64,000 nt of DNA from Ursus arctos (lineage: Eukaryota > Chordata > Mammalia > Carnivora > Ursidae), in contig NW_026622997.1 in assembly GCF_023065955.2 (NCBI RefSeq), positions 20,130,001 to 20,194,000 of the forward strand. The letters run 5' to 3'. Positions 46,011-59,690 of the stretch are shown in pieces. Every line of letters starts with the position of its first letter. The first letter of the stretch is position 1. The translations under genes and the position numbers were made by a program. The notes beneath the pieces were generated by a model. That model was not told the origin of the DNA. It searched no databases and saw only the letters and a program-made list of their open reading frames with translations.

Positions 46011-48119
46011 ATGACAAAATTCTGGCATGACCAATGCCAACTGCTCACACGGCAAAGGCTCCCACCCAGCAGGTGTGGAGGGCAGTTTCAGAATAGCATG
46101 GTACCCCAGTCCCCACCACCCTATTCCCGCCAGTTCTCTTTCTGACAATTCAGTCCTAATTGCTGAAGGCTCTGAAGGCTGCTGTCACACCTGCAGGGCT
46201 ACTTCCAAAAGTCTGTAAGAGCGGATCCAAATGGATGGCTCCTTAGGCACCTCCACAGTCCAAACATGGCGGACATCCGAGACACCCAGAGACAGGCCCT
46301 TCCACAGAGTGATGGCTGCCATCTGGCAACTAAGAATGGATTTTAAAAACATCTTCCCTTGCTGTACAAAGTATCTGGTCACAGGGTTTGTTATCAGTAG
46401 AACCAGGATTAAAAGTTGTGACCTCTGTCTCCTCCCTCTCTCTCACCCTTATTCTTCCAAGGTGTATATTTATATTTTTTTGCAAAGCAGCCAAAAGAAA
46501 ACATCAAAAGGAGCCTTCCTGTGGGGTTAGCAGTAAATGAATAACGGCTGGACAGAGAGAGCAAAGAGAAAGTGAGTCACGGGGACTGTGTTAAATCTAT
46601 AAGCTCGCCCTGGCTTTCTCTGAAATGTTTTCTCCTCTACACTGGGAGCTGAGGGCCGTGTCTTTACTCACCCCAAAACACCATCTCAGACTCCGGAGGC
46701 AGGCTCTTAGTAACGCTGAAAGCTCGTAATCTTTCCTTCAAATTCTAGGCACTTTAACTTCTGGGACCGAAGTCCTTTTGACAACAATGTAACTTAAATG
46801 AAGCAATAACTACAATGGCTTGGCCAGGGACATGTGGTTTAGCGCTGTTGTGCAATCTCACTACATAACGCTACGGACGCCTGTGAGTGGAGGGCACCTG
46901 TCGGCTACAGCTTTGCCTTGCTGAGATCCCACAGCCTCGTGTGACCCTGTGCGCTCTGGGTCCCACCAACCAAAAAGCAATCGCAATGGTTACATTTTAT
47001 TTTTCTCCTACGGATTCTGGCCCTCCCAAGCCAGCCCTGACACACCTCGAAGGGTAAACAGGCCCTTTGAATACAAATCACACGGGGTCCTTAAGGACAA
47101 GTGCTTAGCTGTGTGTTCCATGTAGAGGGACTCCATCAACGCTGATTACTTTTCTTCCTTTCTTCCCCCATAGATGAAACACCACTTAGATTAACTCAGG
47201 AGTAGTAAACAGACGCAAAAGAAATGAACTTTTTAAATGAACAGTAACGCAAAATTTCCTTTATAAAATAAAACTAAATGTCTGTGTAATTAAATGAAAT
47301 TTGTTACTGCTTGATTACAATGTGAATTACAACATGGTAAATAAAAATCCCCTTTACAGGTAGAATGCACAGAAAAAGATGTATGAACACAAAGCCCTCT
47401 GGAGTTAAAGGGTAAAACAATGTGTATACATATTTTTTTTAATTCTACAAAATACAGTCAGAGTATTATAAGAAACCCCCTACCTTTAAGAGCCATGTGT
47501 ACCAAGCCTTTTTATTAACAGCACCCTGCATGAGGCTTACATTCATGCCCACTGCTCTTTTCTCATAAAAATCTCCTCCACATTCCCCTTTTGTTGTGAA
47601 CTTCAGTGACTGCCTCCCCACTGGCTACACACAACCACACATATCTTTCAGAAGCTAATTGAAGCATAGAGAAGTTAAACATGATGCATTCAAGGTCAAA
47701 TCTCAAGTCAGGGGAAAAGCCATAAATACAGCCTCTCTGTGGCTGAGCATTGGGTGCTGGGCCATCCTGCATGGTGGGTTTTGACTTTTGATTGCTATTT
47801 GCAAAATTCCCTTGAGTGTTTAAAAGCAGCTCATGTTGACGAGATAGAAGGAAGAAGCTTTTACAAATTTCATTAACATTGCACAATTTCACATTCCTGA
47901 ACCTATCACACATGCCAATTCTTTTTTTTTTTTTACATACGCATTTAAAACTCCCTTGAAAACACTGTATACACGGACTCAAAGGCATATGAATGGGAGA
48001 GGGTTTAAGAGCCTAAAATATACCCGATTTTTTTTTTCCCATTAAATGGGGCTGAATCACAATGCATGCTAAGCATTTCGTGCAAGGAGAAACGTTCTTC
48101 ATTTAAGAGCTGCACTACA
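46011..48119. other. Unique sequence, 2.1 kb, candidate conserved block
   Basis: No transposon recognised. 47210-47350 is an AT-rich block with TAATTAAATGAAAT- and GATTACAATGTGAATTAC-type words, typical in look of conserved non-coding DNA. A minus-strand frame of 141 codons (47563-47988) has no domain I recognise. Confidence 0.4.
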
Positions 48120-48132
48120 CCCCCCCCCCCCC
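48120..48132. repeat. C13 homopolymer
   Basis: Thirteen C's, followed by AGCCCC. Likely prone to sequencing or replication length error. Confidence 0.9.
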
Positions 48133-50047
48133 AGCCCCAAGACCCCTTTCTGAGATAAGACCCGCATTCGCACAGCGCCTGGGAAGGGTGAACAGAGGGC
48201 TCTGGAGTGCAAGATGCGTTCAGGGAGAAAACATCACAAGTACTGAGCTGCGCTGAGAAATGAGGGCGCCAAAGCTGTCATAAAAAAAACATTCACAAGC
48301 ATGTGCAGATTAAACAGATAACAAGAGAGGGTGTTTTTTTTTTTCTTTTTTATAAAAAGGGAGGTCATTCCTCTTGCTTTTAGGACCTTAAAAAATAAGC
48401 CCAAACAACCAAGGGCTGGGAGGCTTTGACCCCTGGTGAAGGCAGCCCTAAGCATGATTCCATGCTTTAAAACCAGGAGATATCTAATCTCAGGGAGTTG
48501 TTTTATTTTGCTTTCTGCTACCATACTCAAAGATTCCTTGATGGAACAAACGAGGTTTTGTTTTGTTTTTTTTTTTTTTCCTGGTATCTCTCTATCATGA
48601 AAAGCTCATTTGCCATTTAATTTTTATCTAATCATGCTGGCTGGTTTTTGCCTGTCTCTCTCCCATCTACCCCCACCCCACCTACACTGGCATTCTCTGT
48701 GGTCAAAGAATCTGTTTCAGTATTAGTGTTCAATATAACAAATGTCAAGTAAACACTCTACACATTTCCTGTGCTATTTAAAGTATCTTAAGCAATTATT
48801 TGCTCTAAAGTATTAAACTGTAAATTTTCTTAGCTGGTGCCAATTCCTACAGTTAATAGCTGTCACAGAACAGTACGTGGAACACTCAAATGCAGTTTTT
48901 AAATCAGCTACGCTCGTAGGCTCCATTTGCCAAGATTTTTCTAGTTTCCATATTTTTAAGGCATGTTTTTGAGACAATGCACAAAACTGCAACAGAGTGT
49001 CATATGCAGCTCTTTTACTTCCTATTCGGAGCTTATTAATAGGTACATACACATCTTTCAACATAGATTTGTCTCTAAGCAAAATGATAAGAGACAGATT
49101 AGACAGACAGACACACACTCACACTTAACCTCATTACTGTTAAGTGCTTATGTGACAAGCCAAAAGCATGACCACTGAAAATATCACTACATAGGATAAA
49201 GCTCCAAATCACATAGTTGGCTCCTAAAAGGCTCCCCTTATAGTTCTATAAAGGGTACAAACTATATTTATACATGCACATGCAGGCAGCACTAGAAAAA
49301 TATTAATATCATACATACATGCGTATGTGCAAATAATCACATGCAGACACGTGCACATGCCTTTCTTTATAGGCATTTTTATGTTTGGCTAGATATGGTT
49401 CTTTCTCAATCTTTTTAAATTCATTACATGTTTTTGTGATTATCCGAGAGTAACTTAAAAGTAACATAATTCTAAAATCCTTAATAGCTAAAACTGCATT
49501 AAATTGCCACCCCCTCCTACAGAATTGTACGGTCCTTGGAAAAATTTTCATGCAACAGAGTACGATCTACAAGCAAAAAACAAACCAACAACAACAACAA
49601 ACCCTCCCTGCTTATTTTTTTCTAACATAGTTAATTATTAGACTTTATTTTCCTACTGATGAAAGAATTGTATTATTCCCACCAGGCCAGAACCCATTCT
49701 GATTTTTATGTCCTGTACCAGGTATGACTAGTTGCTGAAAGATTGCATTAAAGCATGAAGGGACAACAAGGTTATATTATCTTAACATGTTCCACTCAAT
49801 AGTTTTTGATTGTGTTATGAAGTGCCCTCACATTGGTTACCAAAAATGCCTTGCTATTTTAAGAGTGACACCATCAAGGAACCACATGTCTCCAGAGCTA
49901 ATATTTGTGAATTATAACCCGAGAAGCACGGTAGAGATCTGCCAGTACAGTCATATGAAATCATTCCCTCCGGTGTGGTGCCGGTGTTAGTTCGGGTCCC
50001 TCTGGAGCACACCTTGCTTGGGAGGGGATGTGTCATCTGAGTGCACC
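48133..50047. other. Unique sequence, 1.9 kb, SINE-free
   Basis: No exon or transposon recognised. 48800-49030 is another block whose texture (no homopolymers, mixed AT/GC words) suggests possible conservation. (AAC)n at about 49585-49600. Confidence 0.4.
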
Positions 50048-50066
50048 AAAGAAATGATCATGTCAG

Positions 50067-50263
50067 GGGCAGCTGGGTGGCTCAGTCGGTGAAGCGTCTG
50101 CCTTCGGCTCAGGTCATGATCTCAGGGCCCTGGGATCGAGTCCTGCATTGGGCTCCCTGCTCAGAGGGGAGTCTGCTTCTCCCTCTCTCTCTGTGTGCTC
50201 TCTCTCTCTCTCTCTCATTCTCTCTCTCCCAAATAAATAAATAAAATCTACAAAAAAAAGAAA
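50067..50263 (+). mobile_element. Can-SINE, full length
   Basis: Head 'gcagctgggtggctcagtcgg', (CT)n-rich tract and AAATAAATAAAATCT tail. 19-bp duplication at 50048-50066 and 50264-50282 (AAAGAAATGATCA-GTCAG type) with one mismatch. Confidence 0.96.
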
Positions 50264-50749
50264 AAAGAAATGATCACGTCAGCAAGAATCCCTCACACTA
50301 ACCATGGCACCGAGGCTAGGATATCACAGCAGAGAACACTCTCCCCAAGCTTTTTTTGCAGGTCTGACTCAGTTTCCCTTTATGCTCCATGATGGCCAGA
50401 GTAAAAAGGGGGAAAAGTAAGAGACATGATGGAGCAGGGGAGACAAGAAAAAGGAAGGAAAATGAAACAATCACCTGGCATGGTTTGCATTTTGGGGCAC
50501 TTTTGTTAGAAATATTTTAAAACACCATTATCCTTGAGTGAAAATTTTCTGACGGGGGAGGAAAGGGGCCTGTATGGAGCTCATCAAATTCATGGTGATT
50601 TTGAAACTCGGGTGGAGAGTTACTTGAGCCTCCCCGAATCCTTCTTTTTTAATAATTTACCTTGGTTTTGTGACTATGCTTTCATACATCCTCAATATTT
50701 ATAAAAACAATTTTGTAAGTCCCACAGTGACACGGGTGGTAAGCCGTAA

Positions 50750-50945
50750 AGAAGAATAATTAAGAGCATAGGGTCTGACGTTAAAAGGGTCTCAGTTGAA
50801 TCCCAGTCCTACCACTTATCAGTTCTGTGACCTTGGGCAAGCTACTAACCCAGTTACCTTATCTGTAAACTGGAGATAATAGCCACCATTCTAGGTTTAC
50901 TCTGAGGATTAAGCGATTAGCACAGTTACTAACACACCTAAATCC
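50750..50945 (+). repeat. MIR, nearly full length
   Basis: 'taagagcatagggtctgacg', 'gaatcccagtcctaccacttatcagttctgtgaccttgggcaagctactaaccc', 'ttatctgtaaactggagataatagc', 'gaggattaagcgattagcacagtt' tracks the MIR consensus closely. Confidence 0.85.
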
Positions 50946-52454
50946 TCAATATGCCAGCGAGCCATTATCATCCTTAAAAGAATCGGTTCTCTGCATGATG
51001 ACCTTCGTTGCGTGTGTGCACTGTTTCGTGTGTTTTCAATCATGACTCTGGTAAATAAATATCTGTTCACTGAATGATTCATTGAATAAATCATTTATTT
51101 ATTTATCAATAATTCATTGATAGCAGCAATCAAAGGCAGGGTTGTTTGTTTTTTTTTCACTCGAATTCCATACACCTGTCTAGAAGATGCCCAGATGAAT
51201 GAGAGAAACAAATTTAGCCATCCCACAAGAGAAGTGGGGGCAACGTGAGGACCCGGGTACCGTTTGGGGGGTCTAATTAACAATGTTCGCCGAATCATAG
51301 GAGACCAATCCAGCATTAACTTAAAGTTTAAAAACATCAACTGTTCACCTTTATGTGTATTTGGAGTCCACGAAATAAGTTCAACCCTAATACCTTACAG
51401 TGACAAAGAATAACAATTAGCAAGATTCATTTTTATTCCCTTTAAAAGCTGTCCCTCCCAAGTCATACTGAAAAGGAAATCAAAGAGTAATTTGTTTGAA
51501 GCCACAGGCCACAACTTGACCAACTTTACTGTTCCCTCCTAAAATAGTGCTTTGCACACAGTAGGTTTACAAGAAATGAACAAAATTAATCTGACTCTAA
51601 AATGAGGAAGCCGGTCAAAAAGATGCGTAGGGTCCCTCCAACATCATGAATGAGAAACTGTCTAAATGACCAATCAACTCTGGCTGATCTTTACGGCTAA
51701 ACTTAAGAATCCACTGCTACTTTACTAATGAAGTTTACTGAAGACATTCCTCCTTCCTTAATTTCAATTCACGTGATCATGGTCAAAACACAGCTGCCAA
51801 TTCTAATATCAAAGTATTAAGAATATGCCACAGCTCTAAGTTTCTAGAAGCATAAAGAAATGGGTGGCTTGGAGAAATAGGTATGCTTTGGAGCCAAAGA
51901 GATGAAATTAAGACATTTCCTTTTTTTTACTTTTAATAATTTCTAATCTCCCATTGGTGTACTTATTACACATTTGTTGTTATTTAATACAATGGCTCTC
52001 CTGGGAGGGGAAAAAAAAAATCAACCTAAAAATAAGAGTTTTCCAGGAGTAGAAAGAGATAGTCCCAATAGAAAAATACCAGAGGGAAACAGTCTTTATA
52101 TTATACAGCAATTAAAACTTTCAAACAAAAAAAATCTATTTTTAAAGGCATATCATAGCTGGAGAACTGGCCAAAACTCAACACGTTTAATGAGATATAG
52201 ATCAGCGGTGAGAACAAAGGAAAATCCAAGTTGAAGGATTAAATTTCTCTTAAAATCAGTGACTCCAATGTCTGGACCTAGGTCATAAAGTGTTTCTGAG
52301 TTCGATGTATACTGCAGGCATCAATCCCCATCCGGAGAGCAGAAAGGCTTCATCTGCCACATTCCAAACTGAAATAGATTCACGTACACACTGTACATAT
52401 CTAAGAACAGCTCCTAAAAGTCATTAGCAAAGACTCTTTGTAAGTGGAGAAATC
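50946..52454. other. Unique sequence; weak L2/MIR tail
   Basis: 51535-51600 ('aaaatagtgctttgcacacagtaggtttacaagaaatgaac') resembles an L2 or MIR 3' tail. The segment 51060-51120 is ATTTATT-rich. No exon recognised. Confidence 0.4.
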
Positions 52455-52470
52455 AAAAGACAAGACTCAA

Positions 52471-52666
52471 GGGGCGCCTGGGTGGCGCAGTTGTTAAGCG
52501 CGTCTGCCTTCGGCTCAGGGCGTGATCCCAGCGTCCTGGGATCGAGCCCCACATCAGGCTCCTCTGCTAGGAGCCTGCTGCTTCCTCTCCCACTCCCCCT
52601 TCTTGTGTTCCCTCTCTCGGTGGCTGTCTCTGTCAAATAAACAAATAAAATCTTTTAAAAAAAAAA
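52471..52666 (+). mobile_element. Can-SINE, bear/panda-like subfamily
   Basis: Head 'ggggcgcctgggtggcgcag' with 'cagggcgtgatcccagcgtcc' and 'ctcggtggctgtctctgtc'. AAAAGACAAGA at 52455-52465 recurs at 52667-52677. Confidence 0.95.
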
Positions 52667-52677
52667 AAAAGACAAGA

Positions 52678-55600
52678 ATAAGAGGCATAAAGATTTCAAA
52701 GTCAAAATGCACTGCTAATTTTCTGAGTCACAGGCTAAGAGAAAAATTATAAAAAGAAAAGCGAGACCATTCCCCATTTGCAGAAACCAGCAAACAATAA
52801 TAATAATTTTTTTTTAATGTAGGCACAAAACACCTGGACGTGCTTTCCTGCTTCTTGCCGGCGACGTACATGCGTGTGTATGGATCTATGTATATGTGCT
52901 GACAATCAAAACTCCAGAGCACTTTTACACGCAGTCACACAGATACACTCTCACACACAAGAGAGCAAAGCTGATGCTATTTAAACATCATGAAATATTT
53001 TCCTAACTGTGCACAGATGGAAGTACAGACTTTTCTGCCAACTGCCTGGTTCAAAAACTTTGCTCTATTTTTAATTATTTGGTTCAGAGGACCCGTTTGT
53101 GATTAACTTCTGTGTTGGATGGCAAAGCCGGTCAAGTTCCTGACCCACAGCAAAGAACACTGAGAGAAGCTTAATTATTTTTAAACGGCTAGTGGAATAT
53201 TGTAAACCGTGTGTAGGGACAACTAATTTGTCAAAGACCTGTTCGTGGGTGCCCCAGCTTGCAGAAGAAAAATCCGGGAGGCACGGAGGAAGTGACACCG
53301 AAATGAAGTTCCTGATGACAAAGAAATTTTCGTCTTAGAGAAATAACAATGGAGTAAGAAACCCAGAGGAAGAAATTAATAGTGTTGCAAGGACTAATCT
53401 TATTAGCACTGGAAGTTTCAGTTCTAACTACGAGGACAGTGAATGGAATGCCAAAGCTTTAAACACAGGAAATGAACTCCGATGCAGGGAGGAGGTGGTC
53501 AGGAAGCTTCAACCGTAGAATTCAGAATCACACACGAGAAGTGCTGAGCAAGATCAAATCCCAGAAGAGAAGGAGAAAAAGAAGCAGTGGTCTAGCAGGC
53601 AGACAGAAAAGGGAGCCGAGGTAAGAATGAGCAGGTTGGAACGGTTTTCTATTTTTCCAAACTGTGCATTTAAAAAAAAAAAAAAAAAAGCTGTTTCCAA
53701 ATAGAAAATAAACCCAAAGAGCAAATTAGTACAAACACAGAAAGGAAACAAAATATAAGGCATCCAATTCAGAACGCTGAAGGGAGAACAGGGTTCAGAC
53801 CTAACTTGTACTCCTAAGGAAGCCTTCTTTTGATCAATGTTCCCACAGTCGTAAGACGTTCTGTATTTAAGTCTTTGACGTACTTAGGAAAACACCAGAT
53901 TCTACGGAACCACAGGCCACAGAGCGCCAAAATATTTCAGGAGTTAATAGTTATTGCTAAAAATTACATTTATAATGAGTCTAGGATCCATGCCAGAATG
54001 GTGTGGGAATTAAAACAACAACAACAACAAAACAACGAGCACCCAATTTCTGTTTGAGAAGGTGTAGAAATGGGGAATTAAAAAAAGAACATCCTTAGCA
54101 GGGGATAGGGTTCCTTGATCAGCTTCTTAAACCACTAATACTGGTCACTAGCTTTCAGTTGGGTTGGATGACACAGGAAGACCCCCAGAAGGACACATCC
54201 GTAGCTGTGAACAAGTAGGAAATTTCAATAATTGGAAACAATTCAGGGAGCCATCATGAGGAGAAGAAAAAAGGTGATCTGTTCTAGAAAATCCAAAATA
54301 AAGTTAATTCCTATCAATATACATTCATATGCTTCTTCTATGCAAAGTACACGTATGGGTATTTGTGTTGGCAAGAGACTAGAATTTTTTAAAAAAAACA
54401 ATTTTTTAAAAAAAAGCACATCTATGACTGAATTATTTATAGTCGCAAATGGTTTCATAATATCCACCTGGTATTATTATAGGCCATGGCTTAGAAATGT
54501 TTTATCTCACTTAGAAATATTTCTATTTGCTGTAACAATAGCCACTGTGCTGAGATGGGATTTGACCTGTGTCTTTGTCCATAAAACAATCCTATAAAAT
54601 ATGTAAACATGAATTCAATTTTCTTTAAGTCGAGAGAAGCAGAAATATGACTGTCAGAACAAGAACAGCTTTCTGTGGGATAGTCTAGTTAAATGAAAGC
54701 TATTCAACTTGAATCAATTGCTGTATCCATTCTCCAATACACAGCAGATTTATATTTCAGAAGGTTTTTGACAGAGAACAAAATGTTACTGAACTATCTC
54801 TTCCATTCCTTTTGTCCTACAGAACATTCCATGGGCTGAACTCCCAACAAGGGGCATACACTTGTCAGCTTCTGTGCGCACTCCTTCTATTCGAGTTTGT
54901 CTTTGTTGCAGATTTTCAGTTTGACCCTTTCCTGGCAAAACAGCAATATACACCTCTGGGGTTTAAATGGTGTTACAATTTAAAAAAAATTTTTTTTTTA
55001 AAACTTAACATTTTTCTTCTGTACCATCTCGAAGGGCTTCTGACTCGTTAAAATAGGCCCTGCTATTTAAATCTATGCTAGAACCTTTCTTTCTATCTGC
55101 TTCTGTTAACACAAGAAATCCAGGGAGAAAATGCTTCCCCTCCAACAATCCACACATTTCTACACAAAACCGATCACTTGCGTATTTGAACACGAGCGAG
55201 AGAACCTAGAGCTAGCGTGAACACGTCCGTGCAAGATGAATGTTCCCTCCACGGCCTCGACTCCAGGTCATCCCAGGCCTAGGCCTGTGGGGAAACGCCA
55301 AGATGGAAAGAGTGGACGGGTGCCTGTTTTCGAGCATATCTGTATAAAGACACACCACGAGCTCAAGAGGGAGGTGCGGCTCTGAAAGTGACAAAAGGTG
55401 TGCGGCTGCAAACCGATCAGGGAAAACCTTCAACAGCGTCCTCGCCAGTTAATACTAAACCTGAGCCAGCTCAAAAAAAAAAAAAAATCCGTCGGAAACA
55501 GATTTCAGACAATGGAAAACCTAGAACACTGGTTCTCAGGGCTGAGGTCCAAGAGGAGGTCTCTGGAGCTGGGTGTCATCTTTTAGGGTGGCCCAGAATA

Positions 55601-58600
55601 AAATGGTGACGCATTATGCCTCCTGGCGAGCTCATATCTACTTTGAACGGCAAAGACACCAAGTCCCGTGGACTTCCGACGAAGATCTTGGGGCAAGAAG
55701 AGATGTCCACCAGCACTCTCTGTGACCTGTTAGAGAGAAACATTCTTAGCTACTCCATCACCAAGCAAAACTCCCCCGCCAGGCTACAGCGTCTTGTCTC
55801 CTAGGAAAAAGCCGTGAAGAGATTGCAGGGGGGAAGGCCTAAAAGAGAGATGCTCTGGGTCGTGTTTGCAGAATGACTTAATGAGGATTCCGCGTATAAA
55901 ATCTAGCGGCAGTCACGTCTCCAAGTGAATCAGATTCCAGGTCTTTCTGAAGCCAACAGCCTGGTCATCAGCTACCGAATAACTTCTACAAAGAAAGAAA
56001 AGGCTCCCATGGCAGTGACTCTATACGCTCCTGGCATCAAGAGATGGATGACGATTTTTACTAAATGATTAACCTCTGGATGTCGCAGGGCAGTAGATAC
56101 ACGTCACGAAAAGGAACTCAGTGTCCCGCACTGGCTCTGTCCGGCCCAGGAGGTATAAATCGGATTCGTAGGCGTGAGCTTCCTCTAGGCACCTGCAGCA
56201 CGGAAATGATCTGACTGCAAAGCCTGCCCCTCCATTCTCCGAGAAGATGGCATCAGATTTCAGGATTCCATATATGAGATGAGTTTGATTTCCTGATGTT
56301 TCTAGCCCTGCTGACACCGATGCATTAAAGGGAACACAGCTCTAGAAGCTCCTCGTTAAAGGTACAGTGGCTGGAAAAGGAAAAACACTTTCCATCAAGT
56401 GTAGGTTTAGGCATGCCATGCACATCTCACTAAACTGATGATGCAATGACTTTGGGTAACTAGGGTTTGCATGTATATTCAAAGGGCTGTCCTCTTGCTC
56501 CTTCCCAGCTCCATCTCAGAATTGTTCTAACGGGCCACGACGGCGAAGCAGGGTGATGTCTTTTCAGTCTACGAGTTCAAGGACCCGACAGCATACTTCC
56601 CTGGGGTGATGGAGAAGAGAGCTGAGCTCCAAGTCAGAAAGCCAGGGTCACAGCACCGACCAACGTGGGCTCTGGCCACTGGAACCTGGCCCATCGGTCA
56701 ACCTCTTACGTTCTGCTTCGTCCCTGGGAAAGGGAGGAGGGTCCTCTCCATGCAAGGAGTCACTGTGACTCCCCAGGGAAACAATTCATCCGATGCACCC
56801 CAAATTCCGTGATACGCTATTAGCACCTGCAACAGACCCGTGACATACCGGCCACTTCACGTGGTCTGAATGACCAATGCTTTTTAAGCCTGTCTTTACT
56901 AAATCAGAGGCTCAGGCTGCAAAAGATCCCCAAAAGATATGGGCAGTTTTGACTAGTCCTACAAGAGAAACAAGAAAACATAGGGCTTTTCATCCCAGGG
57001 AAGTCTTTGAAAGACCCTGCACATTTAAAATGGAAAAGGAAAAAAAAAATTTTTTTTTTTTTTGTTAAGGAAATCATTTCCTGAGTTTTCAGGGCCAAGA
57101 GTAAAAAGTGCACCACTTAAGAGACAGAAACCCTGAGATTAGTTAGGTCACCGAATGTTCTCTGCACAGCAGAACAGCAAACAGCTAGTGTTTGTTCATT
57201 TCCATAGATTCATAACCGTCTCTCCAGGAGCTGAAGATGAAATGAACTGTAGTGTTCTGTTTGGAGAAGCCTCCTGTACTACTGGGAAGACCCACGTTCC
57301 AAAGTCGCACTCCAAAAGACTCCTTCATCTTAACATTGCTTCTTCCTCCCGTTGGCCTATTCTGATCTCTAGGCTGACGAAAATGGATCTCAAGGTTGTG
57401 GGGAGGGGAAAAGAAAAAAAAAAAAAGAAAGAAAGAAAGGTTTCCCTCCCTTTTTATGGATTTACACAGATTTTTTAAAATAGTGCTGCTCCTTTGGAGA
57501 ACATCGAAATGGGGGAAAAATTACACTCTATTCCTTCTGAAGAGTAGAGAGAGGCACAAAGGGTGACAGAGGCTTCGTTACAACAGGAAACCTAAAATAA
57601 AACTGCAGAATTCGGGCTTAGATGCTATTACGACGTTTCCTTCAACCTCAAAGGAAAGTCGGGTTTTATGGAAGAAGATTTCTGAATAAATAACCAGATC
57701 ATCTTTTCTCCTGTCAATAAAATAATAAACTTGTCTTATGGGCCTATGACCTCTTATAAAAGAAAAACAAAACTGCTCATCTTATGAAAAGTGTCAGATC
57801 AGGGAACCAGAGCAGCAAAGGTGAACAATCTTTTCCCAGTTCCTTATAGAAAGGCTGTCTTTTCCCCTCTGCCCCTTCCGCCCCACCCCCTGCAAAGCTG
57901 CAGCCCGAGGTCACGCTCCACGACGATCTGGGTCGCCCTGACCAAGGAAGACCCAGAGGTCAAGTGAAAATGGAGCTATGGAAAGAGAAAAGCACCCACT
58001 TGGAACTTGCCAGAACAGAGCCAGGGGAAAAGGGCTTTGGGGCACTCCCTTGTAGGGGCACTGTATCCCGTGACGGGGGAGCCAGGCTTCAGCTTCTATA
58101 CCTTTCTCCACACCCCCCAGACTCCATATCATCCCTCACACCAATGACCACAAATGAACACCTTCAGCCCGGAAAAGGTAACCTCACCAGCCACCAACAG
58201 GTAACTTCTGGATGAACTCGTATGCAAGAGAGAGGGGGCAGATGGCCACCCGGCCAGCCAACCAGAAGGGGCACAGAGATATCATGGACGGACTGCCCTC
58301 CCACCCCATCATGGGTACGTTACACAGAGGAGGGTGCAGGGTTCCCCAGGCCCTGTGGGGCTTTACCTCAATCTGACCAATCTTGCTTAGGACTCCAGAA
58401 CTACTCTCCGGATAAAATAACCTCCTTGGGATAAGTATCCCCCCAGGAATTTCCACTGAGTTGGAGACTGGGGTCACAAAAGCATGTAAGGCCAGAGAAT
58501 AGGTGTTGCTGGGGTGAATCTCAAATTCATTCATTCATTCAACATGATAGCTGTGTTCCCAAGAATCCTTACGTAATCGAAACTCAACAGGAATTTTTTC

Positions 58601-58607
58601 AATACCA
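52678..58607. other. Unique sequence, 5.9 kb, no SINE or other recognised repeat
   Basis: I identify no exon, RNA gene or transposon in this longest repeat-poor stretch. Homopolymer and simple tracts: A17 at about 53671, (AAC)n at about 54017-54032, A8/T8-type palindromic runs at about 54391-54412, 54980-55001 and 57038-57063, A14 at 55471 and A13 at 57415. Frames up to 121 codons (54232-54597, 58184-58534) are opposed by frames on the other strand. Confidence 0.4.
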
Positions 58608-58622
58608 AGAAAGCCTGTTTTT

Positions 58623-58823
58623 GTTTTTTTTTTTTTTTAATATTTTATTTATTTATTTGACAGAGAGAGACAGCCAGCGAGAGAGGGAACACAAGCAGGG
58701 GGAGTGGGAGAGGAAGAAGCAGGCTCCCAGCGGAGGAGCCTGATACGAGGCTCAATCCCAGAACACCGGGATCACGCCCTGAGCCGAAGGTAGATGCTCA
58801 ACGACTGTGCCACCCAGGCGCCC
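58623..58823 (-). mobile_element. Can-SINE, minus strand, bear/panda-like subfamily
   Basis: Poly(T), TATTTTATTTATTTATTTG, ending 'tgtgccacccaggcgccc'. Flanks AGAAAGCCTGTTT (58608-58620) and AGAAAGCCCATTT (from 58824). Confidence 0.95.
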
Positions 58824-58836
58824 AGAAAGCCCATTT

Positions 58837-59194
58837 TAGACACTAAAAAACAAAGCAATTTTTTCCTGCATTGAATTTCTATACTAATAGTGTTCTGTGT
58901 GGTGGCAAATGTAGTACTAGGAAATTTAAATATCACTGAGCGAACCCAGCATCCTATTCCTCGTAGTCTTTGTTCTAGAAAAGTCATCATTGGGCCTTTC
59001 TTTATTCTCTCTCCTTAGCACAGCCTTTTTACACATTTTTATCACCTTTCTCATCCCCTGTTGCGATGTGCCACCCCTGTGGTCCACTAGGCCCCAGGCT
59101 GGCTCCAGACCACAATGACGTAAGGCATGGTCTAGCTTAACAGGTGGAATCACATGCAGTTTGTACCCGAAAAACTCATGTTATAGGGGAAATG
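58837..59194. other. Unique sequence, nothing recognised
   Basis: No exon or transposon. Short opposing frames only. Confidence 0.4.
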
Positions 59195-59690
59195 CTCGTA
59201 TCATCCATTGTGGGCCCTGCTAGATGCCAAATGCCAAGAATGAGGGGAAAGGGGTCCTTGCTGTCACTGAGCTGGGACAAAGGATTACAAAGTGTTATGA
59301 AAAGGGGAGACGAGGGTGCTGGGGGCCTGGGCTGGCAGCATATAACCTAGTTCCAGGGCTCCCTGGGGAAAAGACTCAGTCGAGATTTTAAGAATGATGT
59401 GAAGTTAGCCAGAAAGATAGGAGTGAGCAGGCAGATGTCAAGGAAGGGAGGGGAGGGAGTGGCAAGACTAAAAGCTGGAACACGAGAGAGAGCAAGGTGC
59501 TTCTAAGGAGGAAATGCAATGTGACTGAAGTAAAGCGAACGAGGGGCAGCAGAAGAGGGACAGGGCCAGATAGATAAGCAAGGTCCCCCAGAACTGCTGA
59601 GCCACGTTACAGATTGTGGACTTGATCCTGAGCCCCCTGAAAAACAGGGAAGGACTGAAGGAAAACAGATGCAAACAGATCTCTAGTCAC
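59195..59690 (-). repeat. L2 LINE, minus strand
   Basis: Antisense L2 order: 'ggtccttgctgtcactgagctgg', 'acaaagtgttatgaaaagg', 'cagggctccctggggaaaagactcagtcgagat', 'cagcagaagagggacagggccagatagataagcaaggt', 'gattgtggacttgatcctgagc'. Divergent but colinear over about 500 bases. Confidence 0.6.

Noticed and set aside
47563..47988. 141-codon minus-strand open frame in SINE-free DNA
   Set aside because: No domain, no splice signals, low-complexity KKKK, and the length is within what 64 kb of six frames gives by chance.
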